A stretch of 64,000 nucleotides of DNA from Bryum argenteum (Eukaryota > Streptophyta > Bryopsida > Bryales > Bryaceae): NCBI GenBank assembly GCA_037043015.1, contig CM073328.1, positions 16,775,495-16,839,494 of the forward strand. The letters are read 5' to 3'. The position numbers and the translations under genes are program-made. Positions 36,537-49,428 of the stretch are shown piece after piece; positions within the stretch are counted from its first letter, which is position 1, and every line of letters starts with the position of its first letter. Below the pieces are notes generated by a model that saw nothing but the letters and a program-made list of their open reading frames with translations, had not been told where the DNA came from and did no database searches.

Positions 36537-37380
36537 TCTGGACACTCTGAACAATCTCAAGCCAGTTGAAGCTTTTCAAAGTCAGGTTTCTCCAGGGCTG
36601 ACCGTACGGAGGCAAATGGGGGCTGCAAAGGTACATCTGTCACTTAAATTTAATATTCTGATGTCTTGAAATAAATTGATGGGGCAGAGGTTCGTGGGAA
36701 CTGCAATAGTGCCACCGTCACTGCGTTCAGCTATGTCAAAGTGGAGAGAGCTTCAGCACTCACGTATGAATCACGCCACGGTAGGCTCACTGGAGCCAAA
36801 CAAAAAATTTGCAAGCTCAAAAACAAACCGGAACACGACAAGATTCAGTAGGTAGTTAACATACTATAGCTCAAATGCTTCAGAATCTTGATTTCTGTAT
36901 TCACAATGATTGTCGACAATGTCATCGCTACTTGCAACACTAAAATCCTGCACTCCAGATGTTCAAGGCTTCAAGTTTTCAGTATTCAGTACGTGTCCGT
37001 GCTCCCTCTTCAGAATCACTTCAAGAGCTTTTGAGGAACTGGGGGAGTGGGGGCCAAAGCACTTTCAGACTGACGCTCTCAAAACTACTCGACAAGTGAC
37101 TGAATTAGTTTGTCGCCACCTCTGGGCATGTGGACAACGCTTTATTGCCTCCATGCCCGTCAATGCATCCACGCTCCACGAAGAAGCGCGCTGGAAGCAA
37201 CACAATTGTCTGAACGTTAGTGATGAGTCACGACTGGCTGTGATAAAATTCATACATAAAACACATCAAAAAAATCTTCATGGACGTTTATTCAGTTACA
37301 GGCAATGCAACTGCTCATGATTTAAGGAGGAACACGTACCTTCTTAATGGAATTCGCTAGCTTCGGCAACACCACTATTG
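36537..37380. other. Presumed PSF2 3' flank
   Basis: Between the MITE and the stop codon of the minus-strand PSF2 gene. A plus-strand open stretch at 36919-37320 begins with an ATG but shows no recognisable family or repeat of protein pattern, and lies antisense to the likely PSF2 3' UTR. Not called as a gene. Confidence 0.4.
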
Positions 37381-39318
37381 TCAACGAGGCCGCAATGCCC
37401 GCTGATACACCAGAACACATGAACTTTTAGAATACGGAAGAAGTTAACAACGAGATCCGACCGATCCACATTCCATATCTTTACTGCTACACAATGTCTC
37501 CCACCTTATCCAAATGTTATCCGTGACACGGACTTATTTCTTTACTTCCAGGCATCATAAGAACCTACATTTCCAATCGTCCACACTCCATGTATTGCAA
37601 TACAATATCCAAGCACTAAACTGAAAGAAATGAGATCTTGAGAACATACACGAGGCAAGCGATCTGAAGATGTAAGTGTTGATTGACTATCTGGGTCTGT
37701 CGATTGAGTTTGCCTCATCATATCGTCGTTGTCATGCTTGAAGAAGCTTTGAAGGGCTCTGACGGTAAAAGCCCGCATCCTATTGACTTCCATGGCAGAA
37801 AGATTTTTTAGCTGAAGAAACGACATTATTTGCGCAATCAGTTTACAAGACCTCTTCCCGAAGTTGATAAAAGTGAAAGCGAATATAAGAGCGCTGTTTA
37901 AGTAGAAAATTTTGAATAAGCATAATGCGACAATGGTTTAATGATCCAATTAGTATCAAGTTGACTACGATGGCTAATCAGAAGTGGCAGGGAATCAGTA
38001 GCAAGATCGTTACCTTGACAGCATGAGTCCGACCAGACAAGTTTTTCAGACCTTTCTCCACTTTGTCCCATCTCACATCTTTGATATCCTCAAGCAATGA
38101 CTGCACCTGTCCAATTACAACAACTTTCAGAATCAAAAGGTTGTCCGGCTTTCATGTGCAGTTTCTCCAATCGCAAAGCAAGCTACCGGCATCGTGAACC
38201 AAGTACATCAAGAAGCGGTGGCAACGAGCAAGTCAAGATTGGGTACCATGTAATTGTTCTCAAAATCCTCCCGAGCACTAATCACATGCAGAAACACAAA
38301 AGCACAATCAACAAAAATTCCTCAAACTTCATTCCTCAACACAAAATGGCTTCAGGAGCCTTTCTAAGCACAAGACACTAAATCATACAGTAGAAGGAAT
38401 TAAAAAGAAAGCACCTGTTGACCTATAACTTGACCGCAAATGAAAAGAGAGATCTTCAAAAGCGGTCATAGAAGCAACCTCACAAACACCAAACAGGAAC
38501 TTCACATCGACATGGCAACCTACTTGTCAAGCAGCAGCTTGGCTATCTCGACGTAGTGGAAAGGCAACGGCTGAAACTCACGAGGAGCTTCCCTCTCCAT
38601 CTCCAGCACTTCCGTCAACCTTTCTGTGCCAATCAGCAACTGTCATGAACAGCAATCGATATTGCATGAGCAAAAATCGTAAACTCATCCAATAATCACC
38701 ACATCTGCATCAGCTAGTCCTCTCTTCCACCTCACCACGTTACTCACCGACCGACATCCAATCTGGTGGTTGAATTCGACATTTGCTTCTTTTCTTCATC
38801 GCTATGCCGAGCCAAAGCGGTACTGTCACAGGTATTTGAGGCCTGAATGGTCCATAGTCTCCCTGAAATGTTCAAAAAAAGTGCAGAATTAATCCACTAC
38901 CTTTCGCATTCATCCTAGTCCGTATTCGCAAAAGCTAAAAGCAGCAATACTTCGATAAAATTCGCAACCGTAATGCTTCAGGAAATGGGAAATGGCACGT
39001 ACACAAATCATGTGAAGCGTATCCATTCGAACATTAGGAACAATGTTGATCGATTCGTCCTCGGCCATAAACTCCACCTGCGATGGCGAGACTCAGCATT
39101 GTCAATTCTTCCTATCAGGAAACAAGTCTAATTTTCGAATTGTGCTGATAAGCGTTTGTTGTCTCGAGAGAAGACTGAGTCTAGTCTTTCTAGATCGGCT
39201 GGAGGCATGATGTTTGTTGTGGAATGCAAATTATTTTGGACAACGGGAAAGCGGTAGTTGCGGCACTTGCCTCAAGCTCCGTGAAGACTGCGGGCTCGGA
39301 TGCACCTTGTCCCGCCAT
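37381..39318 (-). CDS. PSF2: GINS complex subunit PSF2
   Basis: Subunit of the GINS tetramer that, with CDC45 and MCM2-7, forms the replicative CMG helicase in the nucleus. Eight exons: 39318-39271, 39077-39003, 38862-38748, 38623-38524, 38277-38247, 38106-38014, 37811-37650, 37401-37381, summing to 645 bases and 214 residues, close to the usual plant length. Family blocks in order: [93 protein letters not shown] and [10 protein letters not shown], ending RALRPR. Two features stand out: intron 1 uses a GC donor (GAG/GCAAGT), and the gene has a 31-base internal exon and a 21-base final exon. Both tiny exons are fixed by phase and family sequence. A TTAA-bounded element begins about 200 bp upstream of the ATG. 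Confidence 0.95.
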
Positions 39319-39518
39319 CGTTGCAGATTGCGAGAACCAGATCAGGCAAGGCTGAGCGGCAAAACCTAATGCGAAGGAGGATGCAGAAAAGCGCGGGAGT
39401 AGTAAAAAAGTCTTACTTCAAGCTTTTTACTTTCAAGCCCCGACCTCTTCTGCAATCACATTCCATCGAACTTGCAGAAGTTTCCTGGAAGGCGTATTAG
39501 TCCTCCGTCTCTGGAAAA

Positions 39519-40324
39519 CACCAACGAAGAGTGGCCTCAAAACTGCCAAAGGCCCTTCAAATTGCCCTCTTTTTATGCAAGATGCAGCTTTTCAGTTTTT
39601 GACAAGTTTTAAAGCATGTAATTGTAGGATCTAGTAGCTAACTTGTACATTCACCTGTAAACTAAATCTTACATTAAAATTCCTTACCAATTGTGAGATC
39701 GTGATGTTCAAAGTTGAAAACAAAGTTATTTTTCCCTTGTTGCAATAAGGATCAAGGAGTTTTGTGAGTCTAATTTCAAAAAGAAATTTGAAATGGGTCG
39801 CTTTAGATTCTCGTTCCTAAGTGAGTTAGGTACATGTCTACATGGTTTTTACCCTCATTGCACCTTTAAAACCAAGAGGAAAGGTTGGTTTTTTACATGG
39901 AGGTACGTTGAATTTCAAATATAAAGGCCGGTCTTTGACAAAAAAAAGGCATGTGAAAAATTATTGGATTGGGAATCTAAATGATGAGATCACGCCTTGG
40001 TACCTCTTCTACATGCTCACAAAACAAAAACTTGAAAAAAAGTAAAACCCCAATTTTTGGTGAATTTTCAATGTTTCTTGTTGTTTAATTGCTTTTGGGC
40101 AAATTTTGAGAATAATTGAGCATATACCGCAGTTTGGGCACTTTAAGGACGTTTTCAAATAATGTTTTCAAACTTTTACTGTGAATATGTCCTAAAGTAT
40201 GAAGAATTTTGAAAGCTCTACAATCCTTGTAATGTTCCAACTTCATATTGTCTAAATTTAGTAAATACGAGACTGACAAGAGTCCAATCGTCCCGTTTTG
40301 GGCTTCACTCACCTTTAGAGGTTA
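39519..40324 (+). mobile_element. TTAA-type element, long form
   Basis: About 0.8 kb matching 41253-42100 and 55386-56186 along its length: GTGGCCTCAAAACTGCC, TTGTAGGATCTAGTAGC, GTGAGATCGTGATGTTCAAA, GAGAATAATTGAGCATATAC. The right end GGGCTTCACTCACCTTTAGA then GGTTAG fits the end of the 24441-24894 copy. The left TTAA terminus is not recognisable. It sits in the PSF2 upstream region. Confidence 0.65.
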
Positions 40325-41252
40325 GACACTCATCTCACAAAGAATCCAAGATTAATGACCAAGTCCTAATAAAATTTTAAGACTCGCTTCCTAAAAGCCT
40401 CCTGCTTATTGAACAAAAAAATCTAACCAATTTTCGCAAATCATAGTGTTTTTCAAAGAGAGAGGAGTATTTTTAAAAATTTCCAACAATAACCTTCAAA
40501 GTAAGTAGAGCAAACTCCAAAAGTTATATACCAAATCCTCCATCAAAGCTGGGGCAAATAGAGTATTCATTGGACCTATTCTTATGTGCATAACATCATG
40601 ACACTAATAATAGGACATAGAAACATCTTCACACAAATCTATTCTACATTGTCAAATTTTGGGCAAACAATATTTGAGCACAATTTTTTTTAGGAAAAAA
40701 TTATGTTTCTCTATTTCTAAAAGTCATGTAGTCAGGCCTTCTTGGAGCTTAACCATGTAAAACCTTCTATCATATATTGTCCAATTACACCTATTGGCCT
40801 GACCCCGGTTCCCATAGGGTTTTGGGTATTTGGTAAATGTCATCACTTCATCACTCTTTACAGAGTTTGGAAATCAAAGGCTGCACATTATATTCTCCTC
40901 TTTGCGATACATCCAAAAACATAGAAATTTTTGTTTTTTTTTTCCAATTGGGTTTATGATCAGGTGCAATATAATTTTAAAGTTGATGTTAGGTATATTT
41001 GCGACCTTTGGGTCCCGTCATATGGTTTAATTGTCCAAAAACTTGATGGGAATTTGGTCTTCGATTTCTACATTCAACTTTCAGTGATTTTCATCTGTTT
41101 ATTCCCTTGACCTAATCTTAGATGTCCATGTGTCGAGGTCAAGTCACGAATGAGACTACTAACCCCTTTTGGTGGACAATATAGTACATAGTAATAAGTG
41201 GAATATATAATAACAAGTGGACTCCTTTTGAAGAGTTGGTGCTTCTTCCCAT
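40325..41252. other. Intergenic, no gene seen
   Basis: AT-rich DNA between two long TTAA-type elements. No recognisable coding sequence or structured repeat. Confidence 0.45.
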
Positions 41253-42100
41253 TTAACCCCTAGAGTCGAAAGCCCCCAAAAATATGAGAACTCCTCAAAA
41301 CCACCCTCTTTCAATGCAAGATGAAGATTTTCAACTTTTGATATAATCTCAATTATGTAACCATAAGATCTTATACCTAACTTGTCCATGTATGTGTGAA
41401 CCAAAACTTAGTTTCAATTTCCTTACCAATTGTGAGATTGTAACATTCAAAGTTGAAAAAAAGTTTTTTTTCCTTGTTGCAAAATGGGTTTGAAGTTTTT
41501 TGTGAGCCCAAAAAATCAATTTTAAGAGTAAATTTGAAATGAGGCTCTTTAAATTCTTCTTCCTAAGTGAATTAGGAACATGCCTAAGCAATTTTTACCC
41601 TCATGCGACCTATAAAACTTAATGAAATGCTTGAACTTTCACATGGAGGTATGCTGAAATTTAACTTCAAAGGCCCCTCTTTGATAATAAAAATGGCATG
41701 TGAAGACTGATTGGATGAAAGATCCAACGGTGAAATTATGCCTTACAACCTTGTTTCCAAGTACAAAAAACAAAACTTGAAAAAAGTAAAATCTCAATTT
41801 TGGTGAATTTTTGAAGTTCCAGCAATCTTATTTATTTTGGGCAGATTTTGAGAATAAACGAGCATATACCACAGTTTGGTCAGTCTTGGGCAGATTTCAA
41901 ATAGATTTCAAATAGATTTCAACTTTGACCGTAAATATCTCATAAAGTATGAGGAATTTAGAAGAACGAAATGACTTTTCGGAAAACTATGGAAAGACTC
42001 TTGAACTTGCAAAAGGTTTCAATTTCGCACGAGCTAAGTATAGTAAGTATGGGGCTGACCAGACCCCAAACGTCCCGATTCGGGCTCTTTTTCGACTTAA
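41253..42100 (+). mobile_element. TTAA-type element, long form
   Basis: 848 bp. The left end is TTAACCCCTAGAGTCGAAAG; the right end, inverted, reads TTAAGTCGAAAAAGAGCCC, so the termini pair with a small gap. The interior follows the same landmark order as 39519-40324, including AACCATAAGATCTTATACC and GTGAGATTGTAACATTCAAA. No open frame of transposase type. Confidence 0.65.
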
Positions 42101-42363
42101 GTGGTCAACCCCAAATCCAAATGCTCTATAGTAACTTCTAAACCACTGTTTCTAAAATTGTTGCACTAATATTTTTGGAATTTTCTCCTTGGAAATCTTA
42201 CCGTAGGATCTTGATCAAAACCATCTAATTTGATTACCCTCTAAGTTTAATCAAATTTGACCCTACGCTTTTTTAAAAATATATAATTAATCAAAGCTCA
42301 TAAACTTTTGCAAGAACAACATTTTGTTTCTTAGGCAAATCCACTCAATTTTGCTTTTGGGGG

Positions 42364-42733
42364 TTAACCCTTAAACGCCTAAGGTGACCCGAGGGGCTCT
42401 TTTCCAACATAATCTGCTTTGTAGCTCTCAATGTACTCAACTTTTCACTTATACTTTGATGTCAAACTGGTCACCTTCTTGTGATGCATTCAAAAAGTGA
42501 AATTTTAAAATTCAAATTACAATTTGTATGAGTAATATTGTGCTTTGAAAGGATTGTGGTAGCTAGGTTGGGGTTGTACATAACCTTGTAGGAGGTTGCA
42601 AGCTCATCATTGATTGGATCATTCATGATGCCCAAGTTCAAAAAGTGCACTATTCATGATGCCCAAGTCCAAAAGATGTTGTGATCCGATTTTGGGCTGC
42701 CCATTTCAGACACCTTAGGTGTTTAAGGGTTAA
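42364..42733. mobile_element. MITE with 23-bp imperfect terminal inverted repeats
   Basis: 370 bp. Ends: TTAACCCTTAAACGCCTAAG then GTG, and at the other end the inverse with a single mismatch (CGCC versus CACC). TTAA is at both outer ends. The interior is shared with 34119-34487. The better-preserved ends suggest this copy is younger than its sister. Confidence 0.85.
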
Positions 42734-43365
42734 GGTAACTGCTCAAAATCCATCAAGTGTTGAAAAAACTCACCCTAGCCCCATTTAAGCCAAGACGTAC
42801 ATTCTAGCTTCCACATCCAATTTTTAAATACACAATGTGTACAATTTAGACTAACCGGTCTTTGGTGCCCTACAACACCAAAATCCAATTCAAGGTGTAT
42901 CCAAAAGTAATAATTTCAATTGTTTTGCTTCCAACAAATTTTCCACATGTACCAAAATCGACTCCCTTGACCACCCACAATGAACCTGCCAATGTGAAAA
43001 TTGATGGTTTATTAAGCACACTACCTTATTGAGCACGCGGTTGTGTGTTTTAAAAAATTGTGAAACAATTATTTAAAGAATCTCTGGTCACGTTTTCATT
43101 GGAAAATGAAGCAAATTGATTATATGAAACGGCGATAGGCTGAATCTCCTCCATCCACATACACATCTTACTGCACGTATGACGACTTGACGAGACAACT
43201 GAACTCTTCTACTCCCAAAGTGGCAAATGAGAATCACAATTCCAATGTATCCCTGCCAAGAGATCATCTCTTCGGCGTCTTTACAAAGTCAGATTACTAA
43301 GTCTAACCACCAACGAACCAAGACATCTCAGAAATATATGAACACTTTCAAAGTAACAACATAGC
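42734..43365. other. 3' flank of RPT1, no gene seen
   Basis: Between the MITE and the RPT1 stop codon. The last 250 bases are the likely RPT1 3' UTR (minus strand). Nothing else is recognisable. Confidence 0.45.
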
Positions 43366-46300
43366 CTAGTTGTACACCATGTATTTAGGTGTCGCACTAA
43401 ACTTCTGGTATCCTTTGATGACCTTATTAACGGCCTCCAAAAAGTCTTTCTCAGTGACCGTCTTCCTGCGAGCCCGGATGGCGTACATGCCTGCCTCTGT
43501 GCAAACACTCCGAATATCGGCCCCTGAACACCACAATTTGTATCAGTTACCAAGACCTCGGTACATCTAATGTTGTGCACTTAAGGAAGATTGAGGAAAT
43601 CTATATACTTGGAGTGAGAGTGAGTGGGTTACTATTTTCAGGGATAAGGAAGAGACGAACTTTCACTTTTCTGTGGTTTTTTAAAACACACATAAATTTT
43701 AGAAGCAGAAGCCTAAAGGCGGGAACCCTAAATATGTACGCATGAGTGCATGAGGTACATGCAAGGGAGGTCAGATCTTTCTCTAGGCAAGAAGTGGTTT
43801 CACCATAAGAAAATGAGACTACAGCGAAGGATTTGGAAAAATGAGATAGGACCTGTGGAATTGGGGCAAAGGCGTGCAAGGAGCTCAAATCGAATGTCCC
43901 GCTCGATGTTCATAGTCCGCGTATGGATCTTGAAAATCTGGGTTCGGCTCTCGAGGTCGGGTAACCCAAACTCTACCTTACGATCCAATCGGCCTGGTCG
44001 CAGAAGCGCTGGATCCAAAGTATCAGGCCTGCAGAAATAGCATATTAATGAACCTCTGACCGCACCAATACAATCATGAATAGAACACCCTGCAGCGACT
44101 TGGAAGTAGTGCTACTACGGCTCGAACACCCAATACGAACATACTTGCGGATTGATGATTGATAGTTTACCTGTTAGTTGCCATCAACACTTTGATATTA
44201 CCACGAGCATCAAAACCATCAAGTTGGTTCACAATTTCAAGCATAGTCCTCTGCACCTCGTTATCACCTCCTGATCCATCGTCGAACCGGGCACCTCCGA
44301 TAGCATCTACCTCATCAAAAAAGACAATGCAGGCTTTCTTCGAACGAGCCATCTGCACCACGGAAAACAATCGGTTGAGCTTCAGATCTAAAGGCTAGAG
44401 TTTGCCAAAAACTAAGAGGCCCAGAACTCAACAGGAACATTAACAAAAAGTGAAACGGTACCAGTGTCGTTCAAACATTCACGCTGAAATTAGCACTTAG
44501 AAGTTGCATGTGAGGTATGCCGAGTGTAGGTAGAGAGATTCGCATCTTACCTGAAAGAGTTCACGAACCATCCGGGCTCCTTCTCCTACATATTTCTGAA
44601 CAAGTTCACTCCCAATTACACGAATGAAGCAAGCGTCTGTCCTGTTGGCCACAGCTCTGGCTAACAGTGTCTTGCCGGTTCCGGGAGGGCCATAGCAGAG
44701 AACTCCCTTGGGAGGGTCAATACCCAACTTTACAAACTTCTCTGGGTGCAACATGGGCAACTCCACAACCTATTGATGACAACCACATATTCTCAAAGTC
44801 AGCTCCAGATGCAGCGACAATACAAGGAATCATACGGAGTCTATTCAGATGTCAGATGTTGAACACTAGAAGATCCTGAAATATCCAGCTAAACGTAGAG
44901 GGAGCAGATCAAAGGTTGGTAACATCCGAATAGATCGATCATATCAGATCATTAAGTTGGTCCCACTGACCTCCCGCATCTTTTCTATTTGTTCTTTGCA
45001 GCCACCGATGTCATTGTAGGTTACATCTGGCTTTTCCTCCACAGTCATCATCGTTACACTGGGATCAATCTTGGGCGGCAATGGGATCTGGATTTGATAC
45101 TTGTTACGGTCTACCCTGCAATGCGTGATCCCACAGAAGAATGTAAGTCTCAGTTAAAAAAGAAGCTCTTGTAAACCATCATCTTACATTGCTCTAACAA
45201 ATAGTTCAGAGCAAGAGATTCCCTCGACTCATGCCGTAACGTAAATAAACGAAAATCAGCTGCGTAAGAATAGTTGAGATATAAAGACCATACCCAACAC
45301 GCATACCCTCCTCTATGTCTGTTGGAGACACCTTTTCTCCCAATCCAACAACAAACTGCATGCCCACCACACAAAGTTAATAACTAATCACGAAACTGAA
45401 AAAGTCTCCACACCGAGTGTCAACAAATCATAAGAGGATGAGAACAAGTGTTTTCTAGCGCTCACACAAATTCTGTATTTGCATGCAGGAGTTTTGACTA
45501 TGCATTGTAAGCCGAAGAAAAACGAGAATAATTCGATATGTAAAGACACCATATGTGCGCTAATAAGATAAATGCGGCTTCATGAACTAACATTGGAAAT
45601 TGAATAAAAGGGAAAACAAAGTGGTACCTTGGCGATCTGCTTCACATTGATGACATACTTGGAGTCGTCCGTATTAGCATTGATGATCTTAGTGCACCTA
45701 GCAACCTGGCATCATGACAGTGAAAGTTATTACCGGTCAAAGGTAACGTGAATACACATTACATTCTCGACTTCTTGATGAGAAGACCAAGGTTACCACA
45801 TTCTAAGGTTTCCAGGGTCTATGCACCTGCAATGGTTGTTCTTCTTGCATCATCTGCTTGTCAGAAACAAGATCCCACTGACTAGGAACTGCCAGCCCAG
45901 TATCTGACTCCTTGATTCCTGCTCAGACATTATCAAACGACGATCAGAAATTCAGTGCAAAACAGATTGCAAGTGAAAAGTTCAACAGTGGAGTTCTCTT
46001 GACAATTACAGACAAGTAACTAGCAGCGAATCCCTGGCTGAAAAAGTAGTGTATTCACATTTCCTCCAAACAACCACTAAGGCTATGATTGTGCCAGATT
46101 CTTTATTCCCGGAGAGAACAATAGGAGTGGAATGGACATCATACCACACAAGTCGTTGACCTTCTTAGCCATTTCCTTGATGTCCTTCTCGGTTTTCTTA
46201 ATAAGGTTGGCGTATGGGCCCAAGCCCTGCAATTCGAACATAATCACTCGCTTAGAACAGATCGAAAGTTGACGAGTAAACCAAGCCCTAAATCTCGAGT

Positions 46301-47101
46301 ATCAAATAACATCTTGAAGCTGATATGTCAACTTGAACTTCAGACTAAATAAGACCTAAACTGATGATTCGAGGCACTTGGCGTCGAGCTCAGTACACAG
46401 AAAGAACACACGTTTTGAGGTTAAAGATCGACGGATTCATCTCAGCAAGACGAGCCTGTATACAATACTAAAGAAATTCGATTTGAGGATTGTATCTTAT
46501 GCATAACTCAATACACCATTCAGAACTGGAAGATAACAAGCACGGGCGACAAGGTCCCCAACCACAACCGAATGGCCACTGGATCATTACATTAAAAGCC
46601 AAAAAGAGCTGAACTAAATCGTAACCAGAAAAGTCTAACAACGCTACACAGCCTAAATCTTTCGCCGTTAAGCAAAGGGCACAGAACAATTCGGATGCTG
46701 AAAAGATTCCTTCACGTGTTCTTGAAGTGCAAATATCATCCATGTAGGGCAAGCGTAGTTTAACAACAAATCAGGATCAGCCAAGGAAACAAATCCTACT
46801 CTACAAAGAGACCTAATCAGGCGCAGGACCAGCTCAGTTGCTCCAAGATTTCCAACCCTAACATAAAGAAAATTCTACGCGAATAAGACGACCAACACAA
46901 CATAGCAATCGCAACGGATTCAGATTGCCTAATCCACGCACGTCCTCCAATTTACGACAAATCGGTAATCAGAAAACAAGGTACAGAGGCGATTAAAAAT
47001 GGCAAACAAGGACGTACATAGGTTTTAAGAAGCGCGATGTCGTCCTCATCGAGAGGAGGCGGGTTCTTCTCCTTGAAGAGATCGTCGGCAACGTCCGCCA
47101 T
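43366..47101 (-). CDS. RPT1: 26S proteasome regulatory ATPase RPT1
   Basis: AAA+ ATPase of the 19S base (RPT1, mammalian PSMC2) that unfolds ubiquitinated substrates into the 20S core. Ten exons: 47101-47018, 46226-46145, 45918-45827, 45705-45628, 45355-45294, 45115-44971, 44769-44551, 44352-44171, 44028-43853, 43523-43366; 1278 bases, 425 residues, matching the plant length. It begins [20 protein letters not shown]. Seen in order: an N-terminal coiled coil ([19 protein letters not shown]), an OB-like region, [18 protein letters not shown], Walker A GPPGTGKT, the pore-loop stretch [18 protein letters not shown], Walker [13 protein letters not shown], sensor [20 protein letters not shown] with the Arg fingers, and the C-terminal [20 protein letters not shown], ending KYMVYN. 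No key residue is missing. The first intron is the longest, as is common for plant housekeeping genes. Confidence 0.97.
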
Positions 47102-47819
47102 GGTGCTCGAGGAAACTAACTATGGCTTTTGAGCACCGACCGTATCGACTTAGGGTTTGGTCGAACAGAGCTGAAAATGCAGCAATAACACAATGGACTC
47201 GCTGCCTCCACCGATACCTTGGAAGCGAAGTACGAAAGGGAGAAGGAAGGAGAAGACGAAGGAAGAAGCTGATGGATGAATTTCGTTTATTATCTTTTCA
47301 TTCATCCATTCTCGAGGCTTGGCAAGTAAGTAGGTCGAACCACCTATTTCCGTGCATTTACCCCCTTAATAATTCAATATTGTCATTGTTGATGGTTTTG
47401 CCTTTGTTGGGGTTGCATTTACACACTTCTAGGGTATGTATCTAAAACTCTTTGCAGATAGTAGAATTCAACTATATATTTTTGACAAGACCATTCATGC
47501 TTCAACATTCTTTACACTTTACAACTTATCTAATCTTAAAAGTTAAAGTGATGTGAGGGAGAAGTAGAAATTCGACTAGATTAGTGATATAATCTTGTTT
47601 ATACTTAAAGTTTGATCAAAAACAATTTAATTGCAAAAATTCACCAAATTATGAGATTTTCATTTATTTATTTATTTTTAGTTTCATTTTTATACTGTGA
47701 AAAATGCACTAATGCATGTTTGTGCCTTTCGAATTTTCTATATAAGAATTCTACAAGGGCCTTGTTTATCACAAACCAACTTTGCACTTGAATTTCAAAA
47801 TTATATCTTTATGTAAGAA
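47102..47819. other. RPT1 upstream region and intergenic DNA
   Basis: Promoter side of RPT1 (minus strand). A purine-rich stretch (GAAAGGGAGAAGGAAGGAG, about 47233-47265) lies just upstream of the start codon and is probably 5' UTR or promoter. No gene seen. Confidence 0.4.
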
Positions 47820-48391
47820 GTTAAGCTTTTCTTTAAGTCCCATAGGATAAAATCAATTGGGTTGGGTCCCAATTCAAGTCTTGATTGTGTGGTAAAATTT
47901 TCAAATCTATACAATAAAGTATGAATAAATGGTATTCATTTTAGTAATTGCAACTCTTATTTTTGACCCTTTAAACATGGGGCATGATTTTTTCATTGTG
48001 AGGCAAGTATGGGAAATCAAAAAGATTTTTTCATAATTTTTTTTTTACATAATCATGATCTTAATATAAAGTAAATTATTAAAATCTTAAAATATTTTGG
48101 TATTGGATTTGCAACAATGTTTCTATCTTGGAAGAAAGTGAATAAATGGATGATTTGAGGAGCTATATCTCATTCATTTATCGTTAGATTTTGAGTTTAT
48201 TTTTTGGGATGAATTCCAATTTCAGTCTAGTTCTAGTGGTAGAAACTTAGAAAAATCAAAGATGTAACAAAGATAAGGCATAGATTTGAGTGCAAAGGGT
48301 TCAGTTTTGGACTATTTGTCCTTTGTAAAAAAATTGGCAGTTTTTACCATTCCAAGGTCATTATTTGAGCAAAGAAATTTTATCATGTTAT

Positions 48392-48431
<40 letters not shown>

Positions 48432-48742
48432 TTCAAGGGTATCATTGAGATGAATGTAAACATCTTTGTAGTTGGTGGTTTTTCATTGAAATGAGTCTTT
48501 TGGTAGCATTTTCACTTCAAAGTGAAAATGCTGAGATTTTGTCATGTTTTTTGAGTATCAATATGTTACGATCTTGCAATCTATGGGACCTCATGACTTA
48601 AAGTTTGAGCCACATGATGTACAATATGTGTACTACCTGACTATACGATTGAAATCTGAATAACTTACCTTTCTTTCCATCAGTGAGATTTTTTTGACAA
48701 TGTGTTCTATTTTCTACCAATGAATCAAACCATCTAGGGGTT
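47820..48742 (+). repeat. Dispersed repeat R1, copy e
   Basis: Closely follows copy a (993-1926): ATAAAGTATGAATAAATGG, AACATGGGGCATG, GATTTGCAACAATGTTTC, TTCACTTCAAAGTGAAAATG, ending TCTAGGGGTT. It carries a T38 run at 48393-48430. Noncoding. Confidence 0.7.
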
Positions 48743-49274
48743 TGGGTTTGATGTACATGTACAAGTTAGGGACATGATTTAACAATTAAATACTACAAAG
48801 TACATTTAAATTCTCATTGTGCTTTGAAAAATGGCAATTTCGAGGGTTTTTGGGAGTTCTATGGCTTTTTCAACTTTTTAAGTTTACAAGTTTTGTGTGA
48901 AGAATATTTTAGAGAGAATTCAACTTTATCAAAATACATCTAAAAATTTGCAAGAGTAGCATTGCACACCTTTCATACATGATAGAACTTGCACTATCAG
49001 AAATAAAGCATGAAGATACTACCAAGTCTTGAGGATCTTGATACACATGTATTCGTTTTAAAAGCAACACACTTTTCCAACAAGTTCATGATCTTATCAC
49101 TCTATCAAAAATCGCAAGAAGAGTAATTATCTCATACAAAGACAAATTTCAGTTGTTCTATTTTCCCGAGTGTGTCCACGTCAACTTGAAGATTGCACCT
49201 ACTTGATAAGTTTCTGCAATATATTCCAATATCTTGCTTCTGTGGAGTAATCATCTGCAATTTATACAATCAGT

Positions 49275-49428
49275 GTTGTCTTATCAGACAAAATTCCTAT
49301 TCATTTGTCAAACACAATTTGGATCTCAATTTGAGATGTACATTTGATACATAAGTAGACGTCTTAGATGTACATCTCATCCAAAATGTGTCTGACAAAT
49401 GAATCGGAAATTTGCTTTACAAGACAAC
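49275..49428. repeat. 154-bp inverted repeat (hairpin)
   Basis: Arms of about 50 bases, 49275-49324 and 49379-49428, are near-perfect reverse complements with about seven mismatches; an inner palindrome (GAGATGTACAT ... ATGTACATCTC) extends the stem. A transcript would fold into a long hairpin of plant miRNA-precursor size. It could equally be a small MITE. Confidence 0.8.

Noticed and set aside
36400-36669. Plus-strand open frame with MLNPLFERFKGILPYLDTLN
   Set aside because: It runs through the right terminal inverted repeat of the MITE at 36089-36536, so the open stretch is most likely chance.
36910-37320. 136-codon plus-strand open frame
   Set aside because: It starts at a non-ATG codon, has no recognisable family, and lies antisense to the likely PSF2 3' UTR.
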